Shown here piece by piece: positions 1 to 5,042 of a stretch of DNA of 6,793 nt; positions within the stretch are counted from its first letter, which is position 1; every line of letters begins with the position of its first letter. The translations under genes and the position numbers were made by a program. The notes under the pieces were generated by a model that worked only from the letters and a program-made list of their open reading frames with translations, did no database searches and was not told the origin of the DNA. This stretch comes from Candidatus Hydrogenedentota bacterium (GTDB lineage Bacteria > Hydrogenedentota > Hydrogenedentia > Hydrogenedentales > CAITNO01), in the NCBI GenBank assembly GCA_022710255.1, contig JAKLHG010000215.1:1-6793 (forward strand). Direction: 5' to 3'.

Positions 1-2
1 CC

Positions 3-512
3 CTGCCCTGCTATCCCTGGCTGGATGGGACCTCCGCCGGCGAGGCCGACCTGCCGGCGCTGCTGGCGCTGCTCATGGACAAGGGCGTGGTGGCGCTCAA
101 CCTGATCCCCGACCGGAACTGGAACATTGCCAATCCGGAAATCCGCGCCCTGAAGGTGCGCAAACTCGGGGAATTCATTCAACAGGCCCGGGACCGCGAC
201 CTGCCTATCCTGGTAGGAACGGAGATGAACGCCCACGGACAGCGCCTGGTGGATGATTTTGACGCGCAGGAACTGAAACCTTTTGCGGCGGTTTTTGAGG
301 AAGGAATGTATATCCTGAACGGTCATACCGTGTTGGAACGCGCCGGAGGCCGGGGCTATATGAGCGCGTGGGCGAAAGATACCTTCAACACAGTGCGGGA
401 CAAAAATGCCTTTTATCGGGAGGCAGGGAAACGGGCGGTGCCGGGTGTAAAACTGCAACTCGGGGATGGCGATACGCCGGAAGCATTGCTGGGGCGGCTC
501 ACGGGCGGATGA
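3..512 (+). CDS. C-terminal part of a PHP-like / TIM-barrel metal hydrolase family protein (5' end outside window)
   Basis: The frame is open from the first complete codon at position 3 to the TGA at 510-512, giving 169 residues with no start of its own. The Met at 75 lies mid-domain, so the gene should begin upstream. The fragment has an alternating strand/helix pattern and conserved-looking blocks: LNLIPDRNWN (about residues 32-41), a strand ending in VGTEMN (71-76) followed by GQRLVDDF (79-86), and NGHTVLERAGGRGY (106-119). The acidic and histidine residues at strand ends suit a metal-dependent phosphoesterase/amidohydrolase barrel. From memory it resembles uncharacterised PHP-superfamily proteins of environmental bacteria, but I cannot name a substrate or a tested member. 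The last ~25 residues look like a loose tail. The gene converges on murB and overlaps its 3' end by 14 bp. Coding status is near certain; the family assignment is tentative. Confidence 0.72.
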   Translation: MPCYPWLDGTSAGEADLPALLALLMDKGVVALNLIPDRNWNIANPEIRALKVRKLGEFIQQARDRDLPILVGTEMNAHGQRLVDDFDAQELKPFAAVFEEGMYILNGHTVLERAGGRGYMSAWAKDTFNTVRDKNAFYREAGKRAVPGVKLQLGDGDTPEALLGRLTGG

Positions 513-1380
513 TGCGCACTTCCTCTTCGAGCCTGATCCCGAAGCGGGCATAGACGGTATCTTTTACCAGTTGTATAAGGCCCAGCACATCTTCAAAAGA
601 GGCATTATCCTCATTCATAATGAAATTGGCGTGCTTCTCGCTGATGACGGCGCCGCCCCGTCGCGTGCCCTTGAGTCCGCAGGTTTCGATGAGCCGTCCC
701 GCGTGATTATCCGGCGGATTCTTGAATACGCTGCCGCAGCACCAGCCTTGGGGCTGCGTTTCACGACGCCGCTGGATATAATGGTTGTAAACTGCCACTT
801 CGTCCTTGTCAGAGACGCTAAAGGTCAATTGCGCATCCAGAATAACCTCATGTTTCCCGCAAAACAGCTGGCTCCGATATCGGTACAATGCCGGTTCCAT
901 GGGTACTGTTTTCACCCCTTCCGGCGTAAGCAGGGTGACCGCTTCCGTAAACTGGCAGATGCTGCCATTGATGGTCCCTGCGTTCATATACAGAGCGCCT
1001 CCGAGGGTGCCCGGGATGCCTGTCAATGCACCCACCCCGGCATAATTGTTCGGAAGCATTACGGAAGAGACGATATCTGCCAGCGGCACACCGGCGCCAC
1101 TTCGATACCGACCGGCACCAAGCGTTTCAACGCCTCGCAATCGGGTGGTAAACAGAACGCCCCCGGGGAAGCCCCGGTCGTCTATGAGCATGTTCGAGCC
1201 TCCTCCCAGGATAAGAACAGGCATTTCCCTGTCGACCATCCAGGTATAGGCTGCTTTTGCCTCGTTGGCTGTTCTGGGCAGAAATGCCCAGCGTGCGGGT
1301 CCCCCGATTCTGTAAAGGGTGTGCGGCGCCAGGGGATACTGTTCACGCACGAAATCGAAAGGGGGGGAAGATGTGTCCAT
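499..1380 (-). CDS. murB: UDP-N-acetylenolpyruvoylglucosamine reductase MurB
   Basis: MurB is a cytoplasmic flavoenzyme that reduces UDP-GlcNAc-enolpyruvate to UDP-MurNAc with NADPH, the second committed step of peptidoglycan synthesis. The 293-residue product shows the family signatures in order: the FAD-domain entry TLYRIGGPA (~21-29), LGGGSNMLIDD (~58-68), GIPGTLGGALYMNAG (~121-135), YRYRSQLF carrying the conserved Arg (~166-173), GSVFKNP with the proton-donor Ser (~206-212), GGAVISEKHANFIMN (~242-256), and a C-terminal LEEEVRII whose last Glu matches the catalytic Glu. The length suits a short (type II) MurB. I place the start at 1380 because GGGGA lies 7 nt upstream. An in-frame ATG at 1407 would add nine residues but has only GGA very close to it. 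The gene follows the glycosyltransferase by 40 bp and is probably co-transcribed. No other mur gene is visible, which is less usual. Identification is secure; the exact start is not. Confidence 0.96.
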   Translation of the reverse strand: MDTSSPPFDFVREQYPLAPHTLYRIGGPARWAFLPRTANEAKAAYTWMVDREMPVLILGGGSNMLIDDRGFPGGVLFTTRLRGVETLGAGRYRSGAGVPLADIVSSVMLPNNYAGVGALTGIPGTLGGALYMNAGTINGSICQFTEAVTLLTPEGVKTVPMEPALYRYRSQLFCGKHEVILDAQLTFSVSDKDEVAVYNHYIQRRRETQPQGWCCGSVFKNPPDNHAGRLIETCGLKGTRRGGAVISEKHANFIMNEDNASFEDVLGLIQLVKDTVYARFGIRLEEEVRIIRP

Positions 1381-1420
1381 CAGCGGTTCCCCATTGTTCT
1401 GGGGCATGATATCCAGGACT

Positions 1421-2503
1421 TCATAGCTGACTGCGCTTCAATGCCGAAAACACTTTCGTACCGCACCGTTCCCAAGTGTGGTCGACTATCAGGCTGTGCG
1501 CCATCTGGCGGCGCTTTTCCCGCTCTTTGGGAGATTCGTCCAGCATGCGATGCAGCACTTGGAGCAACGAATAGGAGTTGTCGGGTTCGCAGTAGAAGGG
1601 AACCATACCGGCCACTTCGAAATTCGCGCCCAATTTGGTGGTTACCAACATGGCGCCCGCGGTCATGGCCTGCAGTACGGTCATACCCGACCCTTCCCCT
1701 TTGGACAGATAAATGCACATGCGCGCGTGTTGCATCAATGATGCCGTCATGGCGTCCGGACACTGCTCAATACGTACCACGGGCAGACCCCAATTGTCCG
1801 GTTCGTTTCCTCGCGCATTTCCCAGCACCACCAGGCTGGGGGGGAACAACTCCCGGTTCTTTTCAATGGCGGCCAGTAAGGTGGGAATGCCCGATTCCGT
1901 ATAGCGGTTCAGGATGTACAGCGCGAAAGGCCCATCAATGATGGACCCTTGGGGTTCCTTGAAAACAGGGTTGACGCCGGGACGCGCAACAACCGCCTTT
2001 TCCAGGCCCATTCCGAGGCGCGAGGAACAGGTCTTGTGCACATACTCGCTTGGGCAGAGAATGCTCTTCGCTTCGGTGCAGGCCTGCTTGATTTTTCGGT
2101 GAAGGGGCGGTGCGGGCGTGCGAATGAGTTGCGCTTCTCCCTGAAAATACATGTCAAGGAGGAACAGGACCTTGGGAACGGTTTTCGGCAAGGGTTGAGG
2201 CGCGTCTATACGGGTCAGAAGCACATCCACCTGGCGATTGGCCACCGCTTCTTCCAGTGTCGGGGCGCTCCCATGGGACAGTGTAAACAAGGACGCGGGC
2301 CGGCGTATTGCTTCGCAAGGCACTTCCTGAACCGGCGGTTCCTCTCCTTCCTCATAGAACCACACAAATTGCGTGTCCGTATTGGTTTTCGAGCCCGCTA
2401 TCCCTTGAATAGCGTGACGCAAAAAATAAATTTCCAGCCCGTCCACCGGAGGCAAAGCCCCGCGCTGGACGGTTCCGGCAGGCATGTAAATTCCAACGAG
2501 CAT
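1421..2503 (-). CDS. GT-B fold glycosyltransferase (GT4-like)
   Basis: A 360-residue protein with the two-domain plan of GT-B retaining glycosyltransferases. The N-terminal half begins with a strand (LVGIYMPAG) and ends with CPSEYVHKTCSSRLGMG and ARPGVNPVF (~150-181), matching the family's 'sensor helix - P.GV....F' linker. The C-terminal domain starts at FALYILNRYTESGIPTLLAAI (~193-213), continues with LVVLGNARG, and carries the nucleotide-sugar motif SKGEGSGMTVLQAM (~267-280). In the E-x7-E motif the first Glu is present (~270) but the second position is Gln (~278). There is no signal peptide or membrane span, so it is presumably cytoplasmic and acts on lipid-linked or envelope acceptors; donor and acceptor are unknown. 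I chose the ATG at 2503 because it opens the usual first strand. A GTG at 2515 would add four residues and has no clear ribosome site. murB follows 40 bp downstream in the same unit. Confidence 0.88.
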   Translation of the reverse strand: MLVGIYMPAGTVQRGALPPVDGLEIYFLRHAIQGIAGSKTNTDTQFVWFYEEGEEPPVQEVPCEAIRRPASLFTLSHGSAPTLEEAVANRQVDVLLTRIDAPQPLPKTVPKVLFLLDMYFQGEAQLIRTPAPPLHRKIKQACTEAKSILCPSEYVHKTCSSRLGMGLEKAVVARPGVNPVFKEPQGSIIDGPFALYILNRYTESGIPTLLAAIEKNRELFPPSLVVLGNARGNEPDNWGLPVVRIEQCPDAMTASLMQHARMCIYLSKGEGSGMTVLQAMTAGAMLVTTKLGANFEVAGMVPFYCEPDNSYSLLQVLHRMLDESPKEREKRRQMAHSLIVDHTWERCGTKVFSALKRSQL

Positions 2504-2536
2504 ACGTATCCACACTTAACTGGGAGCGTCAACGAC

Positions 2537-2569
2537 CTGATGGTAATCCCGGATAGCACCGACCATCAG
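2537..2569 (-). repeat. Perfect 8-bp inverted repeat in the glycosyltransferase leader
   Basis: CTGATGGT at 2537-2544 and ACCATCAG at 2562-2569 are exact reverse complements separated by 17 nt. They lie about 34-66 nt upstream of the glycosyltransferase ATG, inside the transcript expected from the promoter at 2597-2624. The pair could form an RNA hairpin or serve as a protein-binding site. There is no T-tract on either side, so it is not a simple terminator. The pairing is seen directly; any function is inferred. Confidence 0.5.
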
Positions 2570-2596
2570 TAATGGCGCCCCGCGCGTTATACTTCT

Positions 2597-2624
2597 TTTA
2601 TAAAGAACACTTCGGCACAGGCAA
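2597..2624 (-). promoter_or_regulatory. Candidate sigma70 promoter for the glycosyltransferase-murB unit
   Basis: Reading leftward, a -35 box TTGCCT (2619-2624) is followed by 16 nt and a -10 box TATAAA (2597-2602), with 4/6 and 5/6 matches to consensus. Transcription would start near 2590, leaving a leader of about 87 nt before the ATG at 2503. The promoter lies directly past the sat terminator, as expected for a new transcription unit. The -10 box is inside a palindrome, TTCTTT-TAT-AAAGAA (2593-2607), which might be an operator or just AT-rich promoter sequence. Confidence 0.5.
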
Positions 2625-2627
2625 GAC

Positions 2628-2668
2628 AAAAAAAAACAGCGTATGCGGCGCACACGGTTCGCCACGCT
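2628..2668 (-). terminator. Rho-independent terminator downstream of sat
   Basis: In the leftward transcript, AGCGT (2664-2668) pairs with ACGCT (2638-2642) and GGCG (2660-2663) with CGCC (2647-2650). There is a 9-nt loop and a 4-nt bulge on the 3' arm. The stem is followed after one G by nine T residues (2628-2636 on the opposite strand). This stem plus T-tract lies 37 bp past the sat stop codon. The uninterrupted T9 makes intrinsic termination the best reading despite the bulge. Confidence 0.78.
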
Positions 2669-2704
2669 TAGGCTGGTTTTGCGTCATCAACGGTTAAAAC
2701 CGCT

Positions 2705-3859
2705 TCATTGCCGGCCGGTTGCCCACTTGATTAAAATTTCGGCCACTTCGGGCCGCGTGAATTCCGGGGGCGGCGCTTCGCCACGGGCGAGCATCTCGCG
2801 GACTTTCGTGCCGCTCAGAAAAACATGTTCCGCATCGGACCCGGGACACGTCTTTTTCGTTGCCATGCCGTTTGTCCGTTTTGAAAAGAAGGCATGGTCG
2901 AAGAAGAGCGGCGTAATCGCCAGGGCTGCGGGGTCTATTTCGTCAAATATATAATGGGCGTCATAACTTCCGTAGTAATTGCCCACGCCCGCGTGATCAC
3001 GGCCCACGATAAAATGGGTACATCCATAGTTTTTCCGGATAATGGCGTGCATGATGGCTTCGCGCGGGCCTGCGTAGCGCATGTTCACCGGCATGATGGA
3101 AAGCATGACGTGATCTTTGGGATAGTAGTATTCCATCAGGGCGTGGTAACATGCCATACGCACATCCCCGGGGATGTCGTCACTTTTTGTGGTGCCCATT
3201 AACGGGTGAATAAGCAGGCCATCGCACATTTCCAAGGCGCATTTGGTCAGATACTCGTGGGCACGGTGAATGGGATTGCGCGTTTGAAACGCCACAATAC
3301 GTTTCCAACCGTGCGACTTAAAAGCGGCCCGTGTTTCCGCCGGGGTCAGGTTGTATTCCTGATGTTCCACTTTGCGGTCCGCCAGCACGGCCAAGGGTCC
3401 AGCGAGGTAAACATCGCCTGTGGACATTGTGTAGGCCACGCCCGGGTGGGCCGTATCGTCCGTCCTGTATATCTGCTTTACGAGGTGTTGCTTGTCCAGC
3501 CTGAACTTTTCCCGCAATGTGAGCACCGCGATAGGGGAGCCCAGGTCGTCCTTTATGACGATTTCAGCGCCGACTTCGAGTTTATCCGCAATGACGTCGC
3601 TCACAGGAAGCAGGTTTGGAATGGTCCAGGGAACTCCGGAGGACAGACACATTTTATCCAGTACACTATGTGTGTCCCCTTCGCCCATGAATCCGGTAAG
3701 CGGGCTGAGAATACCTTTCGCAATGCCGTCAATATCGAATGCGGCATAGGCATCCACTTGTATTTGGGGCAGTTTATCTACTTTCTGAAGCAGGGCGGCT
3801 TTTGCGTCTTCCGTGACAAAACAATTTACCAGAGCACCGCCGTGGGGCGTTATTGCCAT
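2705..3859 (-). CDS. sat: Sulfate adenylyltransferase (ATP sulfurylase), homo-oligomeric Sat type
   Basis: Sat catalyses ATP + sulfate to adenosine 5'-phosphosulfate (APS) + pyrophosphate in the cytoplasm, the entry step for sulfate assimilation, or the reverse reaction in sulfur oxidisers. The 384-residue product shows an N-terminal PUA-like region with ITPHGGALVN (~3-12), then the nucleotidyltransferase domain with QTRNPIHRAHE (QxRN at 192-195, HxxH at 198-201), MPVNMRYAGPREA (~256-268), GRDHAGVG (286-293) and a final LSGTKVREMLARGE followed by FTRPEVAEIL. It ends there, so there is no fused APS kinase domain, and it is not the CysD/CysN type. The start at 3859 has AAAGGAAG 7 nt upstream and gives a normal N-terminus. 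The frame stays open another 60 codons to 4039, but that stretch holds the leader and is not protein-like. Its own promoter lies upstream and a terminator follows. No APS reductase or kinase is adjacent, so assimilatory versus dissimilatory use cannot be decided here. Confidence 0.96.
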   Translation of the reverse strand: MAITPHGGALVNCFVTEDAKAALLQKVDKLPQIQVDAYAAFDIDGIAKGILSPLTGFMGEGDTHSVLDKMCLSSGVPWTIPNLLPVSDVIADKLEVGAEIVIKDDLGSPIAVLTLREKFRLDKQHLVKQIYRTDDTAHPGVAYTMSTGDVYLAGPLAVLADRKVEHQEYNLTPAETRAAFKSHGWKRIVAFQTRNPIHRAHEYLTKCALEMCDGLLIHPLMGTTKSDDIPGDVRMACYHALMEYYYPKDHVMLSIMPVNMRYAGPREAIMHAIIRKNYGCTHFIVGRDHAGVGNYYGSYDAHYIFDEIDPAALAITPLFFDHAFFSKRTNGMATKKTCPGSDAEHVFLSGTKVREMLARGEAPPPEFTRPEVAEILIKWATGRQ

Positions 3860-4037
3860 GAGTATGCTTCCTTTACTGCTATTTATTACTCCGGCTAAGT
3901 CCGGATTCTGGAACGTATCTGATTCACGCATCATGCCCGCGCGGCGTATACAAGCGTTTCCACGCTCAGGGGCCTTGAATAACTCCGGATACCGATGAAA
4001 GCGTTCAAAAAATGCCCCGTTTGTCAGCATGCATCGC
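3860..4037 (-). promoter_or_regulatory. Long, possibly structured 5' leader of sat
   Basis: From the promoter at 4044-4072 the sat transcript would carry about 178 nt before its ATG. In that RNA, GGGGC (4014-4018) can pair with GCCCC (3969-3973), and just inside it TTGAA (4004-4008) with TTCAA (3975-3979). Next comes a hairpin AGCGT-GGAA-ACGCT (3953-3966), whose GNRA-type loop stem can extend by two G-U pairs. A third hairpin, TCCGG-N6-CCGGA (3890-3905), lies about 15 nt before the ribosome site. A near-repeat (ATAACTCCGG at 3979-3988, ATTACTCCGG at 3885-3894, plus strand) could allow alternative pairing. I do not recognise a SAM, cobalamin or T-box consensus. The pairings are seen in the sequence; a regulatory RNA is inferred and may be chance. 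Confidence 0.33.
3867..3874 (-). promoter_or_regulatory. Ribosome binding site that fixes the sat start
   Basis: AAAGGAAG on the minus strand lies 7 nt before the ATG at 3859. It is the best Shine-Dalgarno match near any in-frame start of sat. It favours the 384-residue product over the 444-residue reading that would start at 4039. Confidence 0.75.
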
Positions 4038-4043
4038 ACTGAA

Positions 4044-4072
4044 AGTATAGCAGACGTGACAGGATGTCACAA
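4044..4072 (-). promoter_or_regulatory. Sigma70-type promoter of sat
   Basis: Reading leftward, TTGTGA (4067-4072) and TATACT (4044-4049) are separated by exactly 17 nt, with 4/6 and 5/6 matches to consensus. The start of transcription would fall near 4037. The promoter lies in the 282-bp gap between rmlA and sat, so sat can be expressed independently of the symporter-rmlA unit upstream, although read-through is not excluded. Confidence 0.65.
4056..4070. promoter_or_regulatory. Operator-like palindrome within the sat promoter
   Basis: GTGACA (4056-4061) and TGTCAC (4065-4070) form a perfect 6-bp inverted repeat with a 3-nt centre. It overlaps part of the -35 box and most of the -35/-10 spacer, where a bound protein would block RNA polymerase. 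It resembles a CRP-class half-site (GTGA...TCAC), but the gap is 7 rather than 6 nt, so I do not assign a regulator. Repression of sat is inferred from position alone. Confidence 0.45.
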
Positions 4073-4141
4073 AACCGGGGGCAATGGGACCTGGATTGCT
4101 CATGTGTATGGATTTTACGCCGTCCCACGGTGTCTGGCTTG

Positions 4142-5020
4142 TCATTCCCTGACCTCACGGGCGAGAAATTCGCGCAGGTAGTCGGCGTAGGCGCTGGCGC
4201 CCATACGGCCACAGGCTTTTTCTATTTCCGCAGCGCCTATCCACCCGTTGCGCCAGGCAATTTCCTCCAGACAGGCGATTTTCAGGCTTTGGCGTTCTTC
4301 AATGACTTGTACGAACTGCCCGGCCTCCATAAGGCCGCGATTGGTGCCGGTATCGAGCCAGGCAAGTCCCCGGCTGAGGACGCTCACGCGTAACCGTCCC
4401 TCTTTCAGATAGGCTAGGTTAAGGTCCGTAATTTCAAGTTCATCCCGGGCGCTGGGCCGCAGGGTTTTGGTCATGTCGACTACATCGGGACCATAAAAAT
4501 ACAGGCCGGGGACGGCATAATTGCTTTTCGGCAGCGCGGGTTTCTCTTCCAGGCTGGCTATCTGTCCTTCCGCATTTAGTTCCACCACGCCGTATCGTTC
4601 GGGGCTGCGGACATAATAGGCAAAAATCATGGCACCGTCCTGCAGGCGGGCGCCTTCATATAACTTATCCACGAGTCCGCGGCCGTAAAAGATGTTGTCG
4701 CCGAGTATTAAACCCACAGGTGTGTCGCTGATAAAGTCCTCCCCAATCAGGAATGCCTCGGCGATCCCTTTGGGAGCCGGCTGCTCCGCATAAGACAAAC
4801 TAATGCCCAACTGAGCCCCGTCCCCAAGAAGATGCTTGAACAGGGGAATATCCCGGGGCGTGGAAATCAGGAGGATGTCACGAATCCCCGCCAGCATCAA
4901 TACGCTGAGCGGATAATATACCATCGGCTTATCGTAGACGGGCAGGAGTTGTTTACTGACCGCCACCGTGAGCGGATGCAGCCGTGTGCCGGCGCCGCCC
5001 GCAAGAACAATACCCTTCAT
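4142..5020 (-). CDS. rmlA: Glucose-1-phosphate thymidylyltransferase RmlA
   Basis: RmlA makes dTDP-glucose from dTTP and glucose-1-phosphate in the cytoplasm, the first step to dTDP-L-rhamnose and other deoxysugars of LPS, glycans or glycoproteins. The 292-residue product has the nucleotidyltransferase signature GGAGTRLHPLT (8-18), SKQLLPVYDKPM (22-33), the metal/sugar-phosphate motif LGDNIFYG (106-113, Asp108), EEKP (158-161) and WLDTG (221-225, Asp223). This order and the ~290 residue length are typical of RmlA, and the SKQLLPVYDKPM block separates it from GalU and GlgC. I chose the start at 5020 because AAAGGT lies 5 nt upstream and the protein then opens with the canonical MKGIVLAGG. An in-frame ATG at 5050 would overlap the symporter gene. 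It follows that gene by 22 bp, so the two are likely co-transcribed. rmlB, rmlC and rmlD are not in the window, so the end product cannot be told. Confidence 0.96.
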   Translation of the reverse strand: MKGIVLAGGAGTRLHPLTVAVSKQLLPVYDKPMVYYPLSVLMLAGIRDILLISTPRDIPLFKHLLGDGAQLGISLSYAEQPAPKGIAEAFLIGEDFISDTPVGLILGDNIFYGRGLVDKLYEGARLQDGAMIFAYYVRSPERYGVVELNAEGQIASLEEKPALPKSNYAVPGLYFYGPDVVDMTKTLRPSARDELEITDLNLAYLKEGRLRVSVLSRGLAWLDTGTNRGLMEAGQFVQVIEERQSLKIACLEEIAWRNGWIGAAEIEKACGRMGASAYADYLREFLAREVRE

Positions 5021-5025
5021 GAGAG

Positions 5026-5031
5026 ACCTTT
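5026..5031 (-). promoter_or_regulatory. Ribosome binding site that fixes the rmlA start
   Basis: AAAGGT on the minus strand lies 5 nt before the ATG at 5020, within the 22-bp gap after the symporter stop codon. It supports the 292-residue product over the in-frame ATG at 5050. A second purine-rich stretch, AGGAAG (5032-5037), sits just upstream. Confidence 0.65.
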
Positions 5032-5042
5032 CTTCCTGATTT

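Noticed and set aside
466..1941. A 491-codon open frame on the plus strand across murB and the glycosyltransferase gene
   Set aside because: It runs antisense to two clearly identified genes, its translation is rich in Cys, Pro, Arg and His with no recognisable domain, and no ribosome site supports it. It is a by-product of GC-rich codon use on the other strand.
2504..2515. A GTG start at 2515 for the glycosyltransferase
   Set aside because: It adds four residues ahead of the usual first beta-strand and has no Shine-Dalgarno match. It cannot be fully excluded.
2675..2701. GGTTTT / AAAACC inverted repeat just after the sat stop, as a terminator
   Set aside because: The stem is short and AT-rich, has a 15-nt loop and no following T-tract. 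The structure at 2628-2668 is much better.
3860..4037. A SAM riboswitch ahead of sat
   Set aside because: I looked for the conserved SAM-I core and closing features and did not find them, so no known class was assigned.
3860..4039. A 60-residue N-terminal extension of ATP sulfurylase
   Set aside because: The ribosome site and family length both point to the ATG at 3859, and the upstream stretch has a promoter at 4044-4072 just before it.
4056..4070. A CRP-binding site in the sat promoter
   Set aside because: The GTGA and TCAC half-sites are 7 nt apart instead of the 6 nt of the CRP consensus, and the outer bases do not match on both sides.
4085..4127. TGGGAC / GTCCCA inverted repeat downstream of rmlA, as its terminator
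   Set aside because: The arms are only 6 bp with a loop of about 31 nt and no T-tract follows, so termination of rmlA here is not supported.
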